The position numbers and the translations under genes are program-made. The notes beneath the pieces were generated by a model. It worked only from the letters and a program-made list of their open reading frames with translations. It ran no database searches and had not been told where the DNA came from. From Aphanomyces cochlioides (lineage: Eukaryota > Oomycota > Saprolegniomycetes > Saprolegniales > Verrucalvaceae): 64,000 nt of DNA. Every line of letters starts with the position of its first letter. The stretch's first letter is position 1. Location of the stretch: contig JAHQRK010000015.1 in the NCBI GenBank assembly GCA_019828595.1, positions 868,001 through 932,000 of the forward strand, in the 5' to 3' direction. Below are positions 11,611 through 22,541 of this stretch, one piece after another.

Positions 11611-13759
11611 TCATGTTGAATAGAATGCATATCGTGCCGGCCAGCCAGCTTTGTCAAAGCAGGCAAAGGCAACAACGGTCGTTACTGCTGCAAGATACCA
11701 GAATTGTCTTCGAAAATCTGCCAGCATTATCCTCTGGACACGGAGACGGTCAACGCCACTCATTCCCCCACTTCCAGCACTATTCTTGACCATCTTGTAC
11801 GCGAAAATCTCTCGTGCCAAGAACGAGCCCGCGACACGAGCTCCAAACATAATAAAGCAGCGCAACCACATATTGAAAAGGTTCGAGGCATCCTACTCAT
11901 GAACCCAATTCTTGAGGCGAAGACAACTAAGTGACAGTCTTACCACTTTGCCCTCCATCCATGATAGCCAGGATATAAGCGAAGGGACTAAAATGAGGGC
12001 ACTTGTGTCGGCCATGTGATCTTGTTCAGCCAGCTTCATTAAAAAGTAGAGTTGTTGCAGCTCTTCTTCTTTCTTGGTGTGCTCTGTGTCAAAGCTGCGC
12101 CGTTGTTTCACCTTCATACAGGACGCTTCAGTTTACTCTTGATATCGACAATATTACCGAAAAGCGGCAAGAGCGATTCGACGGGGACATGATCATTGAA
12201 TCATTCGACACAACGACATCGATGTCGTCTACGCTCGACAATGATTGAGATGGCTGACTGGCTCGGAAACACACAGCGACAGACGAGCCCACGCACATCT
12301 ACAAATTACAATTACAGTTGGTAGATCTAGCTTTCGTACTGAGAAAAGCTGAACACGAGGATCAAGGCAGCAGGACACAGTGACCGAGTGAATATCAGTG
12401 TAAATTCCTGTGTTGGCCAGAACAACATGGAGATTGCTCAAGGCTAGCATGGCAAAGTAAAGCCCATCTAGGGGTGAATCCGAGCCAACGAGGAGATACC
12501 AAAAGATATAAAAATACAGCTGGCCACCGTAGAGCAATGAAGGATGGGTAAATGGTGCAGCAAAGCCTTGAATAACTTTGGTGAGGACGTAGAAGTAAGC
12601 TTGCATGACAACAAGAAAGAGGCAAGAGATAGCTAACTTGGGGGCATGATCCACAATGGAAAAGAGAGCAAGGCAGAGATGACCCACAAATATGGGAATG
12701 TGAATCAATACAGCAGAGAAAATCACGACGAGATTGAAGTCACCACCCTAGAAGAGATTGGATATTTATGAGGCCATGGTTGTGGAGATATTACCTGAGA
12801 CGATTCGCGAGAATGGAAGAGCAGCCAACAGATAAGCACAGGCGACAGAATATAAGCAATGCTCCAATACATGTCGATAGAGTGACCGCGAGGTGGGAGT
12901 TTCTGCATTGGAAAGTAGGTGCAGACGGTGATCAGCAAGACAGAGAGGAGAGCCAAGCCGCTAGGCAGAGCCATTTTTGAAGCCATGCCTGCTACAGGAC
13001 TGTTGAATCCACTTGTAGCTGGATCGTCGAATCTGCTGTTCGAGAGACTCGGAGACAAGTTGGGGGTGTAGCCTAGGCAGTGACAAGAATAAGAGAAACC
13101 TCCAACTTGAGAAGACCTGATGGTGATGTTGGCAGCGAATTCAACACTGTGACATCTTCAACAACATCAATTGTGTCGTGTCGAACTCGTTGTTGAAGAG
13201 AAAAGAAAACGGGGAGGCCAATCCATCCGACAATCCCAAAAGTTGTGTTTCCAAGGAGCCAACTCAGCTTGCTTTGGCCCATTGTGTGATGGTGATGTGA
13301 AGTACCACCGGTCCAAACAAAGAGCTCAATCGCACTGTTCATGATGGTGTATACAAAAAGTGCTTTCCAAAACAAAGATTGCATGGATGGATGGAATGTT
13401 GGGAAACGATAGATGACAAAGTATGGCGTGGCAAGGACAACCAGCGTGCAGTAAAACCATGCAGGTCCAGCTGTCAGTGCATAGCCCAGGACACCCCCAA
13501 TTTGCCCCATGCTACTCACTGCCATAACGAGCAGCAGTGTCAGTATTGGAAACGTGCATCGCCACAGGAGGAAATATCCATCATGGTAAGTTTTGAGCTG
13601 TAAAGATCGGTCCTGCCTCCAATTGTGGAGACATGTGTATGGATATTGCAAGCACACAGTTATCCACGAGAAGCATTGCCCTGCAAAGGTCAAACTTGCG
13701 AGGAGGCATCCCAGTCCTTGGCTAGCGCACCGGTAGCAACCTTGCTTTATGGTCTCCAT
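11611..13759 (-). CDS. Multi-pass membrane protein of unknown function (spliced)
   Basis: The likely start is METIKQGCYRCAS at 13759; an upstream in-frame GTG is less likely. The first long exon (to about 13090) has at least five hydrophobic segments, for example FPILTLLLVMAVSSMGQI and WFYCTLVVLATPYFVIY, and a His-rich loop (SHHHHTMGQ). Later exons add more membrane segments (ALLSVLLITVCTYFPM; VFSFVLIHIP-like sequence near 12700; LAISCLFLVVMQAYFYVL), then a charged stretch (EHTKKEEELQQLYFLMKLAE, about 12070) and a last exon with FIMFGARVAGSFLAREIFAY ending near 11611. About five exons are needed. I do not recognise the family. It lies head-to-tail with the P4-ATPase, but no functional link is shown. 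Confidence 0.65.
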
Positions 13760-14884
13760 CAAACAGATCGAAAAAATCACAATGATCCGGATAATATATT
13801 ATCCGGATTTTGTTCAGAACTCATTTACATTGAAATTTTGTCCAATCATATTAGAGAGTTTTCGGAGCCACTTTAAGTTGAGATCCACCAACTGTACCTC
13901 TATAAATTAATAAAACTTTATAAAATAATTCTCGAAACCATGGCAGTTCCGGTGAAACATCACACTCACTGTCACACCACTACTCGATTGGCTAAAATTC
14001 TGCATTGCCCAGTGTCAACAACACAGAGTCCACGACAACACGGAGTCCACGTTAACAACATGGCCAGTCGAGTGTAGCCACATACGCATTAATACTATGT
14101 TTAGGCCTCTCGTACTTAGTTCTAAATCGTAACAATTGATTGCAAAGTGCACCACATATACTGTTGTTTTGTTCGACGCTATGAGTCGCGTATATTGAAT
14201 AGAATTATCACAAAACTACCCAACGTAACCTCAGTTTGATCTCCGATGTGCGTGAGCATGTAAAGTCGCTTTAGTTTTCGACAACAACAACGGCCTACTT
14301 GTCTTTTGACCGGTGCTTGAACGTAAGATATCTGTACACAGAACACAAATTCGCCTCAATCTACCAAATCCAAATGATGGACAGTAGTTATGATTAGATA
14401 CAAGACATATTTAAGTTTATAATACAATGGAAGCGACTACGTTTCAGGTGCAAAGCATATTTCGATAATAAACCGGACTCGACGGGTGTTCATGCTGCCC
14501 GGCTTTTCAATGTTCTCACATTGAAAGTGCATCGACACAAGCACAAGAGGACAAAGGACTATGTATTCATTCACGACCTTAGTTAGCTAGCTTTCAGTTA
14601 AATATGAATGTCCAGTCAAAGCAGAGTCACCTCTGCATCTAACAAGCCGATAAACGACTTGATTGACCGTGGCAGGAAAAGATATTGTCGGGCAGGTGTG
14701 ATTTTTGGTGTGATTTCTGGTGTGATTTGGCACCTGATTGGCAAGTTTTAGCACACTCTGGATCACACTGCCAGTGTGATTTGCATCACGATAAAATTCC
14801 AAAATATAGCACTGAACTGTATTTTTATCCAATCAATGTATTTGCTGATTTAATTATCTAAGAAGTGATTGGCTCCATCACCAG
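13760..14884. other. Intergenic region with palindromes and left Crypton flank
   Basis: No gene is supported. A palindrome ATCCGGATAATATATTATCCGGAT lies at about 13785-13808. The segment AGAGAGTTTTCGGAGCCACTTTA near 13850 recurs in inverted orientation near 17375-17400, so a dispersed repeat lies on both sides of the Crypton. The last part (14690-14800) holds several copies of GTGTGATT that belong to the Crypton end region. Confidence 0.45.
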
Positions 14885-14986
14885 AAATACAACTTCGGTG
14901 TGATTTTGTAGATAACATCACAATTTCGACATGGTATCACACTGCAAATCACACTTCAGTTGATTGGTTAAAAGGTCAGAGTCTAT

Positions 14987-15934
14987 TCAAAATTCACTTG
15001 GTTGTGGCTTTGACTTGCGCAGCTCGGTGAGAATCACTGTGACCGACTTTGATCGCCCATATCTAGCATAGATCGCGTCAATGGCTGTGTCTCGAGTGTG
15101 CCCACGATCCAACAAGGCCTCCACAAGTCGCCAAAATTTCAATCGGAAGCAGTACACAAACTTTGAAGCGCCGCGGTCCTTGTGGCTGAACAACCTTGCA
15201 GGTATCGATCCCGCCAAACCAAACTCATACTCCTTCCATAGCCCGAAGAGATCGCGTGGACGACGTGACAAGATTGCTTTGCATGCCGGTCTTTCAGGAA
15301 TTTCTTCGGCTTGCTGATGAACAGCCATGTGGAGAGCTGTTGGCATTGCGGCAAGACGCTTCATAGATGCAGACATTCGATCAAGCTTATCATGAATAGA
15401 ACTCCTCAGCGCTGACTGGTTTGCTATGATAGTTTGCTGTATTTCCTCAATTCGTCTCTTTAGAGCAAATAGCTCAGCTGATTGTGCATTCAACGACGCG
15501 ATCAAAGCGTTACCAGAGCCATCAACTTCATTCGAATTGTCAAAGTCAGTGCCAATGTCGAGAATGTGAAGCTCGCCAGCCGCACCACTTGCAATGATTG
15601 GCTTCGGCTGAACGATTTGTTCAACCAGAGCATCACTATTTGAATTGGAAGCCGCTCGTATTGCAGATAACACAATTTGCCGCAAATGGGTTGGTAGTAA
15701 AGGAAAATCAGCGTCGAATCTACTCACATTTTGTACGGCTGCGTAGAGTAATGGAAGGGCTAAGATTTGAGCGACATCATTCGACCATAAACGGTTTGCA
15801 TTGGGAGCAATGCAATGGCTCAAGAACTCATTTGTACACCAAGAGTTGTCAATCAACCACGTATCTGGCAGGGCCACTTGGTCCACACAAGCAACTTGCC
15901 ACTTTGGCGTCGGGATAGGAACGTTCGACATCAA
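14987..15934 (-). CDS. Crypton recombinase C-terminal part with GCR1_C-like domain
   Basis: This is the continuation of the Crypton protein after the frame breaks. CTNEFLSHCIAPNAN corresponds to the region after the recombinase fold. A coiled-coil stretch (LFALKRRIEEIQQTIIANQS) comes next. The end, from DLFGLWKEYEFGLAG to CFRLKFWRLVEALLDRGHT and AIDAIYARYGRSKSVT, matches the GCR1_C DNA-binding domain commonly fused to Crypton recombinases. The upstream ATG codons here are probably not real starts. Confidence 0.7.
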   Translation of the reverse strand: MMSNVPIPTPKWQVACVDQVALPDTWLIDNSWCTNEFLSHCIAPNANRLWSNDVAQILALPLLYAAVQNVSRFDADFPLLPTHLRQIVLSAIRAASNSNSDALVEQIVQPKPIIASGAAGELHILDIGTDFDNSNEVDGSGNALIASLNAQSAELFALKRRIEEIQQTIIANQSALRSSIHDKLDRMSASMKRLAAMPTALHMAVHQQAEEIPERPACKAILSRRPRDLFGLWKEYEFGLAGSIPARLFSHKDRGASKFVYCFRLKFWRLVEALLDRGHTRDTAIDAIYARYGRSKSVTVILTELRKSKPQPSEF

Positions 15935-15943
15935 TATACGTGT

Positions 15944-16864
15944 CTACTTGCTTTTTTGTCCTCGCCAGCGACCACGGAGCTCTATATGATCTTTAACAAG
16001 GCCACATTTGGCGCAATAAGTTGCTGCTCCTTTTCGAATGCTATGTGTTCCAAGATTTCCCGCCACAAGCTTACGAAAGTTGCTGCTTTCCAAAGCCACT
16101 CCCAACAGCGAGCGTACACTGCGATCACCATCGAGACCATTGCCAAAGATAAACGAGGAGTCAAACTTGTCGAGGTCGAGAAGCTCAATATAAACAGCCA
16201 AGTTGAGTAAAGGGCACAAACGATCATCCATTGCACCAATAATCATTTGATGTGGCGCTTCTCTTTCTTCAGTAATATTCTTTGACCAACGCATTTGGCA
16301 CAATAGAGTTGACGTGTGGCTCGGATTGAAGGATAGATTGTCAAATTGCAACTTCATCATGTCGTCGATGCGTCCAATAAGATGCCATTGTAAAGTTAAT
16401 ATGCATCCGAGTCGGAAGCGCTGAATTGCTTTAAAGTCGGGTGCTGTACGATCTACTTTCAGTGCGTTCATGTATTCACTGAATTCAATGGGTCTGCGAG
16501 CTTTGGACTCTACTCCCTGTTTTCGCACTTCGCATTTCATGACAAATTTGATCAATTCGTTCACAGTTGCCGACCTAGTCGGGTTGCCTTCTTGGCGTAT
16601 ATCGTCCCAGGGGATCATTTTTCGTGGCATGATGAAGCTTAGCTTCTTCTTCATTGCCTTCAACGTATTCGAGCGAGCAAATGTGGGTAAGCTGTTCGGC
16701 GGCGGATTCACTGTACCAAAGGCTTTGAGATTGAAATACCGTCGTACATCATCTGGCGTGATGTTCAGCAAACTCACATTTGAAAACGACGGATCTGTCA
16801 ACTCCTCCGAACGACCGAGAAAGTCCATGAAGCGTTGAAGCTCGGTAAGGTATGCGGGATTCAT
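15944..16864 (-). CDS. Crypton tyrosine recombinase, catalytic part
   Basis: The reading starts MNPAYLTELQRFMDFLG at 16864. Recombinase marks: GRIDDMMKLQFDNL (first catalytic Arg), THSIRKGAATYCA (the H-x-x-R box) and LRGRWRGQK. The nucleophilic tyrosine is expected in VDTYIDVERSYPDAK, which is present just downstream but in a shifted frame: the frame changes at a run of six A near 15952. It then needs a second 1-nt change near 15870 to join the C-terminal part. Either the copy is dead or the assembly has homopolymer errors. Confidence 0.75.
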   Translation of the reverse strand: MNPAYLTELQRFMDFLGRSEELTDPSFSNVSLLNITPDDVRRYFNLKAFGTVNPPPNSLPTFARSNTLKAMKKKLSFIMPRKMIPWDDIRQEGNPTRSATVNELIKFVMKCEVRKQGVESKARRPIEFSEYMNALKVDRTAPDFKAIQRFRLGCILTLQWHLIGRIDDMMKLQFDNLSFNPSHTSTLLCQMRWSKNITEEREAPHQMIIGAMDDRLCPLLNLAVYIELLDLDKFDSSFIFGNGLDGDRSVRSLLGVALESSNFRKLVAGNLGTHSIRKGAATYCAKCGLVKDHIELRGRWRGQKSK

Positions 16865-17130
16865 GGCGGTGTGATAGGTGTGATTTGGCTATGAAGCAAT
16901 GGCCAAAAACATCACACTGTGCATCACACTGAAGTGTGATAAATACCCCATTTTGGGACAATGTGATGCAAAAATTGAAGATAAATCTGTCCAATGAGAA
17001 AACGATGTTAATCTGTAAAGAAATGCGATTCGCCGAATTGGCCAAAATACAACTTTTGTGTGATTCTGTAGATAACATCTCGATCTCAAAAGATTTTCAG
17101 ATCCGTGGCCTGGTTCTCAAAAGTCTTTGA

Positions 17131-18118
17131 GATACGCATAATCGTCCGGAAAACTGGAGCCATGCGTCCCACATACTTAGTTTGGCGTGCCAAGTCCATA
17201 CAGACCATATAGAGCAGTAGCGCTGTCTATCTGATGGTTAAAGTAGTTCGAAGTCGATGAAATGCAATGAAGACTTTATTCGGATCCGTATAAGTTTCGT
17301 TCTCAAGTGCTCACTCACCGAAACTCGCAAAAATGTAACTTTAGAGTTGAGATCGGCAATCTCGAATCTCAACTCTAAAGTGGCTCCGAAAACTCTCTAT
17401 TGTTGATTTGATACGAATTTCCAGACCCCGTTCAATCGAATCACGCCAGCGGATCGATTCAACAATCGACGCCATTGGCTAATAAATATTTTGAGCGATT
17501 TTGATTGGCTGAATAAAATTTGAGAGAAAGAACTGTGAAAGCACAGTTCTAATTTTCATTCATCCAATGTATTGGCGCGATTGGAGATTGATACAAAAAA
17601 CCAATCCAAATTGGGAAATTTCTAGCGAATCCACAATATGATACCTCATGTCATGCATCTCAATCAATACGACGGGAAGGAAGAGAGATCACAAGTTCAT
17701 TATGCAGGTGGAATCATGCAATATTATACCGTCGCAGTGTATTTAACACTGCAAGATCTTGTCAGTGGTGTGTCATGGGGTTTCAAGACGTTTTCAAGAA
17801 TGCTTGGTTGTTATTCCTGGTCTGAATACAGCATATCCCTTGAAATTCCATGTCGGTGAGAATCGGCGCCCCAAGGAATTTGCTGTAAAACTCACGCACA
17901 GCGGTCGATTCAGAGGCAATGCTGGCATTGACAACACAAGTGGAATACTCCGGTATCAAGTAGTGGGTTCTGGCCAAGGACTAATCAATGGAGGCTTATG
18001 GAGGTGAGCTTGATCTCATCAATCATACAGGAAGATCATTATCGAGTCTGTGACACAACTTTGATGGAACACAAAGATATTGAATTAAAATCACAATATG
18101 TTACATAACCAATGATGC
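17131..18118. other. Intergenic region 3' of phosphate transporter copy 1
   Basis: An inverted pair near 17338-17390 (ACTTTAGAGTTGAGAT against ATCTCAACTCTAAAGT) could form a hairpin. The piece near 17938-17985 (GGAATACTCCGG...AGTGGGTTCTG) has a related copy near 50668-50705, downstream of transporter fragment copy 7, so flanking sequence was duplicated with the transporter genes. No gene is supported. Confidence 0.4.
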
Positions 18119-19672
18119 TTACACGTGAGCGGTAGGAGTCTTGTTTTCTTGGTAGTCTTCGATAAGGTCCTTTTCGTTGTTGTCGCCAGACAATTCTTCC
18201 AAAGTGAGACCCTTCGTTTCGGGCACCCAGAAGGAGAAGAGCAAACCCAAGAAGCAGCAAGCCGAGAAAATGTACAACACACCCTTGAAACCGAAGCTGC
18301 CCTTGGCAATCTCGGCGAAGCACTGGGCGGCCAAAATGGCACCGGCCTTACCAGAGGCAGCAGAGACACCGTGACCGGTCGAGCGCACAGCCGTGGGGAA
18401 CACTTCAGCAGGGATGATGAACGTGGTCGAGTTAGGACCGAAATTGAAGAAAAATTGAGCGAACGAGTACAAGACGACGAACAAGGTCGTGTAGTGGGCC
18501 CTGAAGTCATCCAACCAGATAGCCAACACCAAAAACAAGATCGTGAGCATGGTGAAACCCATGTATTGGATAGGCTTGCGACCCCAAGGTTCGACAAGGA
18601 AGACGGTGAACCAGTAACCAGGGACGGTACCGCACATGTTGATGATAGCAGTACCCACAGCGCGATTCCACAAGTCATCATAGATCTTTTGGTTACCCTT
18701 GGAGGTGGGGGTGCCGTAACCGATGATGGACAAGATGGCAGGGGTGTTCAGGTTGGTGCCGTAGTAACCAATATCCAAGAAGAACCAACAGGCAGCACAA
18801 CCGATCAAAACCTTCAAGTTGGCCCATTGAGAGAAGTGAGTGCGGAAAGCCTCCGAGAAAGACTTGGCAGTGTTGGGCTTGGGGACGGAGATGTTGTTGT
18901 CATGAGCGGTACCTTGCAAAAATTGGTTGGCGTTACGGACGGCGGCTTCTTGGTCACCCAACACGTTCACGGTGAAACGAGGGGTTTCAGGGATGCGAAG
19001 ACGCCAGTATACAGCAGCCAAGGCAGGGACGGCACCGAAACCAGCAAGGAAACGCCACACGTAACCAATGTTGACAGTGCTTTCGACAATGTGCGATTGC
19101 ATAGCGGCCAACATGATAATGGCGAGGGTAGCAGCGCAAATGATACCGAAACCTTGCATGGCGAAAACAGCAGCGATGAGTTGACCACGGCGATCGCTCG
19201 AGGCAAATTCAGACGTGATGACGGCAGACACGGGGTAGTCACCACCAATACCAACACCCAAAATGAAACGCCACACAGCCAACATGATCAAAACGTTGTC
19301 AGGGTTGCCGTTGACTGGCCACACAGCAAACGCGCAGAGCAAAGCTCCGCAGATCAAGATCATCAATTCGATACCGTAGACCTTCTTGCGGCCCAAAATA
19401 TCACCGAGGATAGCGAAAGACACTTGGCCGATCATGTTACCCCAAGACGAGGCAGCCTTGACCCAACCATCAGCAAGGGACGAAGGCAAGCTGGACTTGC
19501 CGTAGTATTCCCAAGCAATCATGGGAACAATCAAACCAATGACAAAGTTATCATACGAGTCGACGAAGAAACCCGAGCCGGCCACCAACATGGCGCGGAT
19601 GTGGGCGGCACCAAACTTGGCGGTATCCAAATCCTTGAAAGCGACGGAACGTTGACCTTGACCGACTGCCAT
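18119..19672 (-). CDS. PHT1-type H+/phosphate symporter, copy 1 (complete, 517 aa)
   Basis: The start at 19672 (MAVGQGQRSVAFKDLD) is chosen because the same first residues occur in all copies; an open frame continues further upstream but is not conserved. Major facilitator features: FFVDSYDNFVIG in TM1, GDILGRKKVYG between TM2 and TM3, and the PHT1 signature GGDYPVSAVITSE at about 143-155. PGYWFTVFLVEPWGRKPIQ and FIIPAEVFPTAVRSTGHG in the second half are also typical. About 12 membrane segments are expected, with a plasma-membrane role in phosphate uptake driven by protons. There are no introns. A long open frame on the opposite strand is a codon-bias shadow. Confidence 0.92.
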   Translation of the reverse strand: MAVGQGQRSVAFKDLDTAKFGAAHIRAMLVAGSGFFVDSYDNFVIGLIVPMIAWEYYGKSSLPSSLADGWVKAASSWGNMIGQVSFAILGDILGRKKVYGIELMILICGALLCAFAVWPVNGNPDNVLIMLAVWRFILGVGIGGDYPVSAVITSEFASSDRRGQLIAAVFAMQGFGIICAATLAIIMLAAMQSHIVESTVNIGYVWRFLAGFGAVPALAAVYWRLRIPETPRFTVNVLGDQEAAVRNANQFLQGTAHDNNISVPKPNTAKSFSEAFRTHFSQWANLKVLIGCAACWFFLDIGYYGTNLNTPAILSIIGYGTPTSKGNQKIYDDLWNRAVGTAIINMCGTVPGYWFTVFLVEPWGRKPIQYMGFTMLTILFLVLAIWLDDFRAHYTTLFVVLYSFAQFFFNFGPNSTTFIIPAEVFPTAVRSTGHGVSAASGKAGAILAAQCFAEIAKGSFGFKGVLYIFSACCFLGLLFSFWVPETKGLTLEELSGDNNEKDLIEDYQENKTPTAHV

Positions 19673-19842
19673 TGTTGCTCGAGGAGGCGAAAGGAAGAAT
19701 GAGTCTTGGGCTGAAAGCTCCCGACCAAATGACATACGGAGCAATGAGAGGAACTTCAATGGCCTGGGGATGCGCCCTCCACGTCGGTGCCATCCCAAGA
19801 GATTGAATTTCACTTTTCCCAATCAACTCGACATAGAAGAAC

Positions 19843-19867
19843 GAATGTTTTCACCGGGCTTTTCCTC
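19843..19867 (-). promoter_or_regulatory. Conserved upstream motif of phosphate transporter copy 1
   Basis: Read on the minus strand: GAGGAAAAGCCCGGTGAAAA followed by CATT, about 170 bp before the ATG. Very similar motifs lie about 165-185 bp upstream of copies 5 and 6. The copy 6 upstream region is otherwise largely different, so this could be a promoter element or transcription-factor site. The function is inferred. Confidence 0.4.
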
Positions 19868-20387
19868 AACATTGGGGCAAACAATTTGTCAAACTAAGTA
19901 CATATTCAACACTTCCATTGAAATGCCTACGTGGCTAAAAAACAGTTGAAGGCATAAACAGCGTTATTGAATGACGCGAAAGAGTCTGAAATAAGTGAAT
20001 GCAATCAATTTGAGGTCTATTGCCCACAGAAAGAGCAGCGGAAGAGAAGCAGTCGGTTAGAAATGACTTGATTGACAAGTTAAAGAGGTGTGATTTAAGG
20101 CAATTTCGTTTGACTTGGTGCATGGAACGAACCAGCTGGGAAGGCATAAATCGACTTGTATGGATTCTTGAATTGGAGTGAATCTTCGGGAGGAAACCCA
20201 CAACCGCAGCCATATGTTAATGTCACGCTAAAGAACTTTCTCGCCATCAAATTGTGCACCTGGCCGCACATTTGATACGCATGCGACAAAGAGGCCAACG
20301 ATAACCAACGAATTTCAAATGAGTGGACTTGAATCTCTCAACTCGACGCGTGGACATTACGCGAGAGAGCGTACATTCCTTTTCCAC

Positions 20388-20666
20388 GAGCAATTTCTTC
20401 ATAACAGGAATGACACTCTTTCATCTGGATGCATTTCCTGTTATGAATGAATGCGCACCGACTGCAGCTTGGATGCCACCATTGACATTAGAATCGACGA
20501 CAGTCCCGTAGAACTGGAATTGGCGCGAATGCTAGAAGCAGTTTAGCGGCAAAGAAAATTCCTATCAATCATCTCCCGTTTCCGCCATTCATTCATTCAT
20601 AACAGCAATACATCCACAATAAAATAGGAAAACAGGATTGTCATTCCTGTTATGAAGGAATTGCTC
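20388..20666. mobile_element. MITE with 10-bp target duplication (Mutator-like?), 279 bp
   Basis: The ends are inverted copies: GAGCAATTTCTTCATAACAG at the left and CTGTTATGAAGGAATTGCTC at the right, with one mismatch, continuing inward. It is flanked by the direct repeat CCTTTTCCAC (20378-20387 and 20667-20676). The right arm of the inverted duplication has no such insertion at the matching place (around 30217-30230), which shows the empty site. Duplications of 9-10 bp suggest a Mutator-like origin. Confidence 0.75.
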
Positions 20667-20986
20667 CCTTTTCCACAGACTTCCCACATGGAATCACGCA
20701 CAGAGTTTGACTCGGCATGTCGTGGCAATACCTTTTAAAATTGTGACAAGGTTGAGCTCAACAACGAATGGCTACTTGGTGGATCTTAAGAGGACACAAC
20801 AACTGTTCGATAGAGTCGTGCAGTAAGTGGACATCACAAAATATTTCACAAGGCACACTTTACTTTGAAAGATAAAAATATCTCTGTAATGTGCATCCAC
20901 GCCTTCATCACAACGACTACTATTATACTGACAAGACTCGAAATACAAGGACACAGACTACTTATATATACAGGTTAAAAACAGAT

Positions 20987-22541
20987 TTAAACTTGAGCCA
21001 CAGGGGTCTTGCTTTCAGCGTAGTCATCGGCGACATCCTTTTCAACGTTGTCGCCCGACAATTCTTCCAAAGTGAGGCCCTTGGTTTCAGGCACCCAGAA
21101 GGAGAACAAAAAGCCCATCAAGCAGCAGCCGAAAAAGATGTACAACACACCCTTGAAACCGAAGCTGCCCTTGGCAATGACGGCAAAGCATTGAGCGGCA
21201 ATGATGGCACCAGCCTTACCAGAGGCGGCAGAAATACCATGACCGGTCGAACGGACAGCCGTGGGGAACACTTCAGCTGGAATGATGAAAGTGGTCGAGT
21301 TGGGGCCAAAGTTGAAGAACAATTGAGCGAACGAGTACAAGACCACGAACAAGGTCGTGTAGTGAGCCTTGAAGTCGTCCAACCAGATAGCCATGATCAA
21401 GAAAAGAATGGTGAGCATACCGAAACCCAAGTATTGGATAGGCTTGCGGCCCCAAGGTTCGACGAGGAAGACAGTGAACCAGTAACCAGGGACGGTACCG
21501 CACATGTTGATGATAGCAGTACCCACAGCGCGATTCCACAAGTCATCATAGATCTTTTGGTTACCCTGGAGAGGTGGGGGTACCGTAACCGATGATAGAC
21601 AAGATGGTAGGAGTGTTCAGGTTGGTGCCGTAGTAACCAATATCCAAGAAGAACCAACAGGCAGCACAACCGATCAAAACCTTCAAGTTGGCCCATTGAG
21701 AGAAGTGAGTGCGGAACGCTTCCGAGAAAGACTTGGCAGTGTTGGGCTTGGGGACGGAGATGTTGTTGTCATGAGCGGTACCTTGCAAAAATTGGTTGGC
21801 GTTACGGACGGCGGCTTCTTGGTCACCCAACACGTTCACAGTGAAACGAGGAGTTTCAGGGATACGGAGACGCCAGTATACAGCAGCCAAAGCAGGCACA
21901 GCACCGAAACCAGCGAGGAAACGCCATACGTAACCAATGTTCTTAGTGTTTTCAACGATGGGGGATTGCATAGCGGCCAACATGATAATGGCGAGGGTAG
22001 CAGCGCAAATGATACCGAAACCTTGCATGGCGAAAACAGCAGCGATGAGTTGACCACGGCGATCGCTCGAGGCAAATTCAGACGTGATGACGGCAGACAC
22101 GGGGTAGTCACCACCAATACCAACACCCAAAATGAAACGCCACACAGCCAACATGATCAAAACGTTGTCAGGGTTGCCGTTGACAGGCCAGACAGCAAAC
22201 GCGCAGAGCAAAGCACCACAGATCAAAATCATCAATTCGATACCGTAGACCTTCTTGCGGCCCAAAATATCACCAAGGATGGCAAACGAGACTTGGCCGA
22301 CCATGTTACCCCAGGAAGAGGCAGCCTTGACCCAACCATCAGCGCGGGACGAAGGCAAGCTGGACTTGCCGTAGTATTCCCAAGCAATCATGGGAACGAT
22401 CAAACCGATCACAAAGTTATCGTACGAGTCGACGAAGAAACCCGAACCAGCCACCAACATGGCGCGGATGTGGGCGGGACCGAACTTGGCGGTATCCAAA
22501 TCCTTGAACGCGACGGAGCGTTGACCTTGACCGACTGCCAT
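20987..22541 (-). pseudogene. PHT1-type phosphate symporter, copy 2 (frameshifted)
   Basis: The start MAVGQGQRSVAFKDLD is at 22541 and the N-terminal two thirds read normally. Near 21568 the sequence has one extra base compared with copy 4 (CACCTCTCCAGGG against CACCTCCAAGGG), which changes frame after SIIGYGTPTS. The C-terminal third (20987-21541) is intact in the other frame and ends KTPVAQV. The protein would be truncated before the last membrane segments. Copy 4 in the opposite arm does not have this insertion. Confidence 0.85.

Larger units (their letters stand above)
14885..17079 (-). mobile_element. Crypton (tyrosine-recombinase transposon), about 2.2 kb
   Basis: The element codes for a tyrosine recombinase and a GCR1_C-like DNA-binding domain. 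Imperfect direct repeats of about 35 bp lie on both sides of the coding region: AAATACAACTTCGGTGTGAT at 14885 and AAATACAACTTTTGTGTGAT at 17045, both continuing to TGTAGATAACATC. Many GTGTGATT motifs in both orientations are packed into 14690-14965 and 16865-17075. Cryptons are thought to move by a circular intermediate with recombination between short direct repeats, so these could be the crossover or recombinase-binding sites. The exact ends are not certain. Confidence 0.7.

Noticed and set aside
18125..19702. Long open frame antisense to transporter copy 1 (about 525 codons), with similar ones over copies 2, 4, 5 and 6
   Set aside because: It follows from strong codon bias in the sense genes: few TTA, CTA and TCA codons leave the opposite strand open. 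The product is hydrophilic, low complexity and without family marks.
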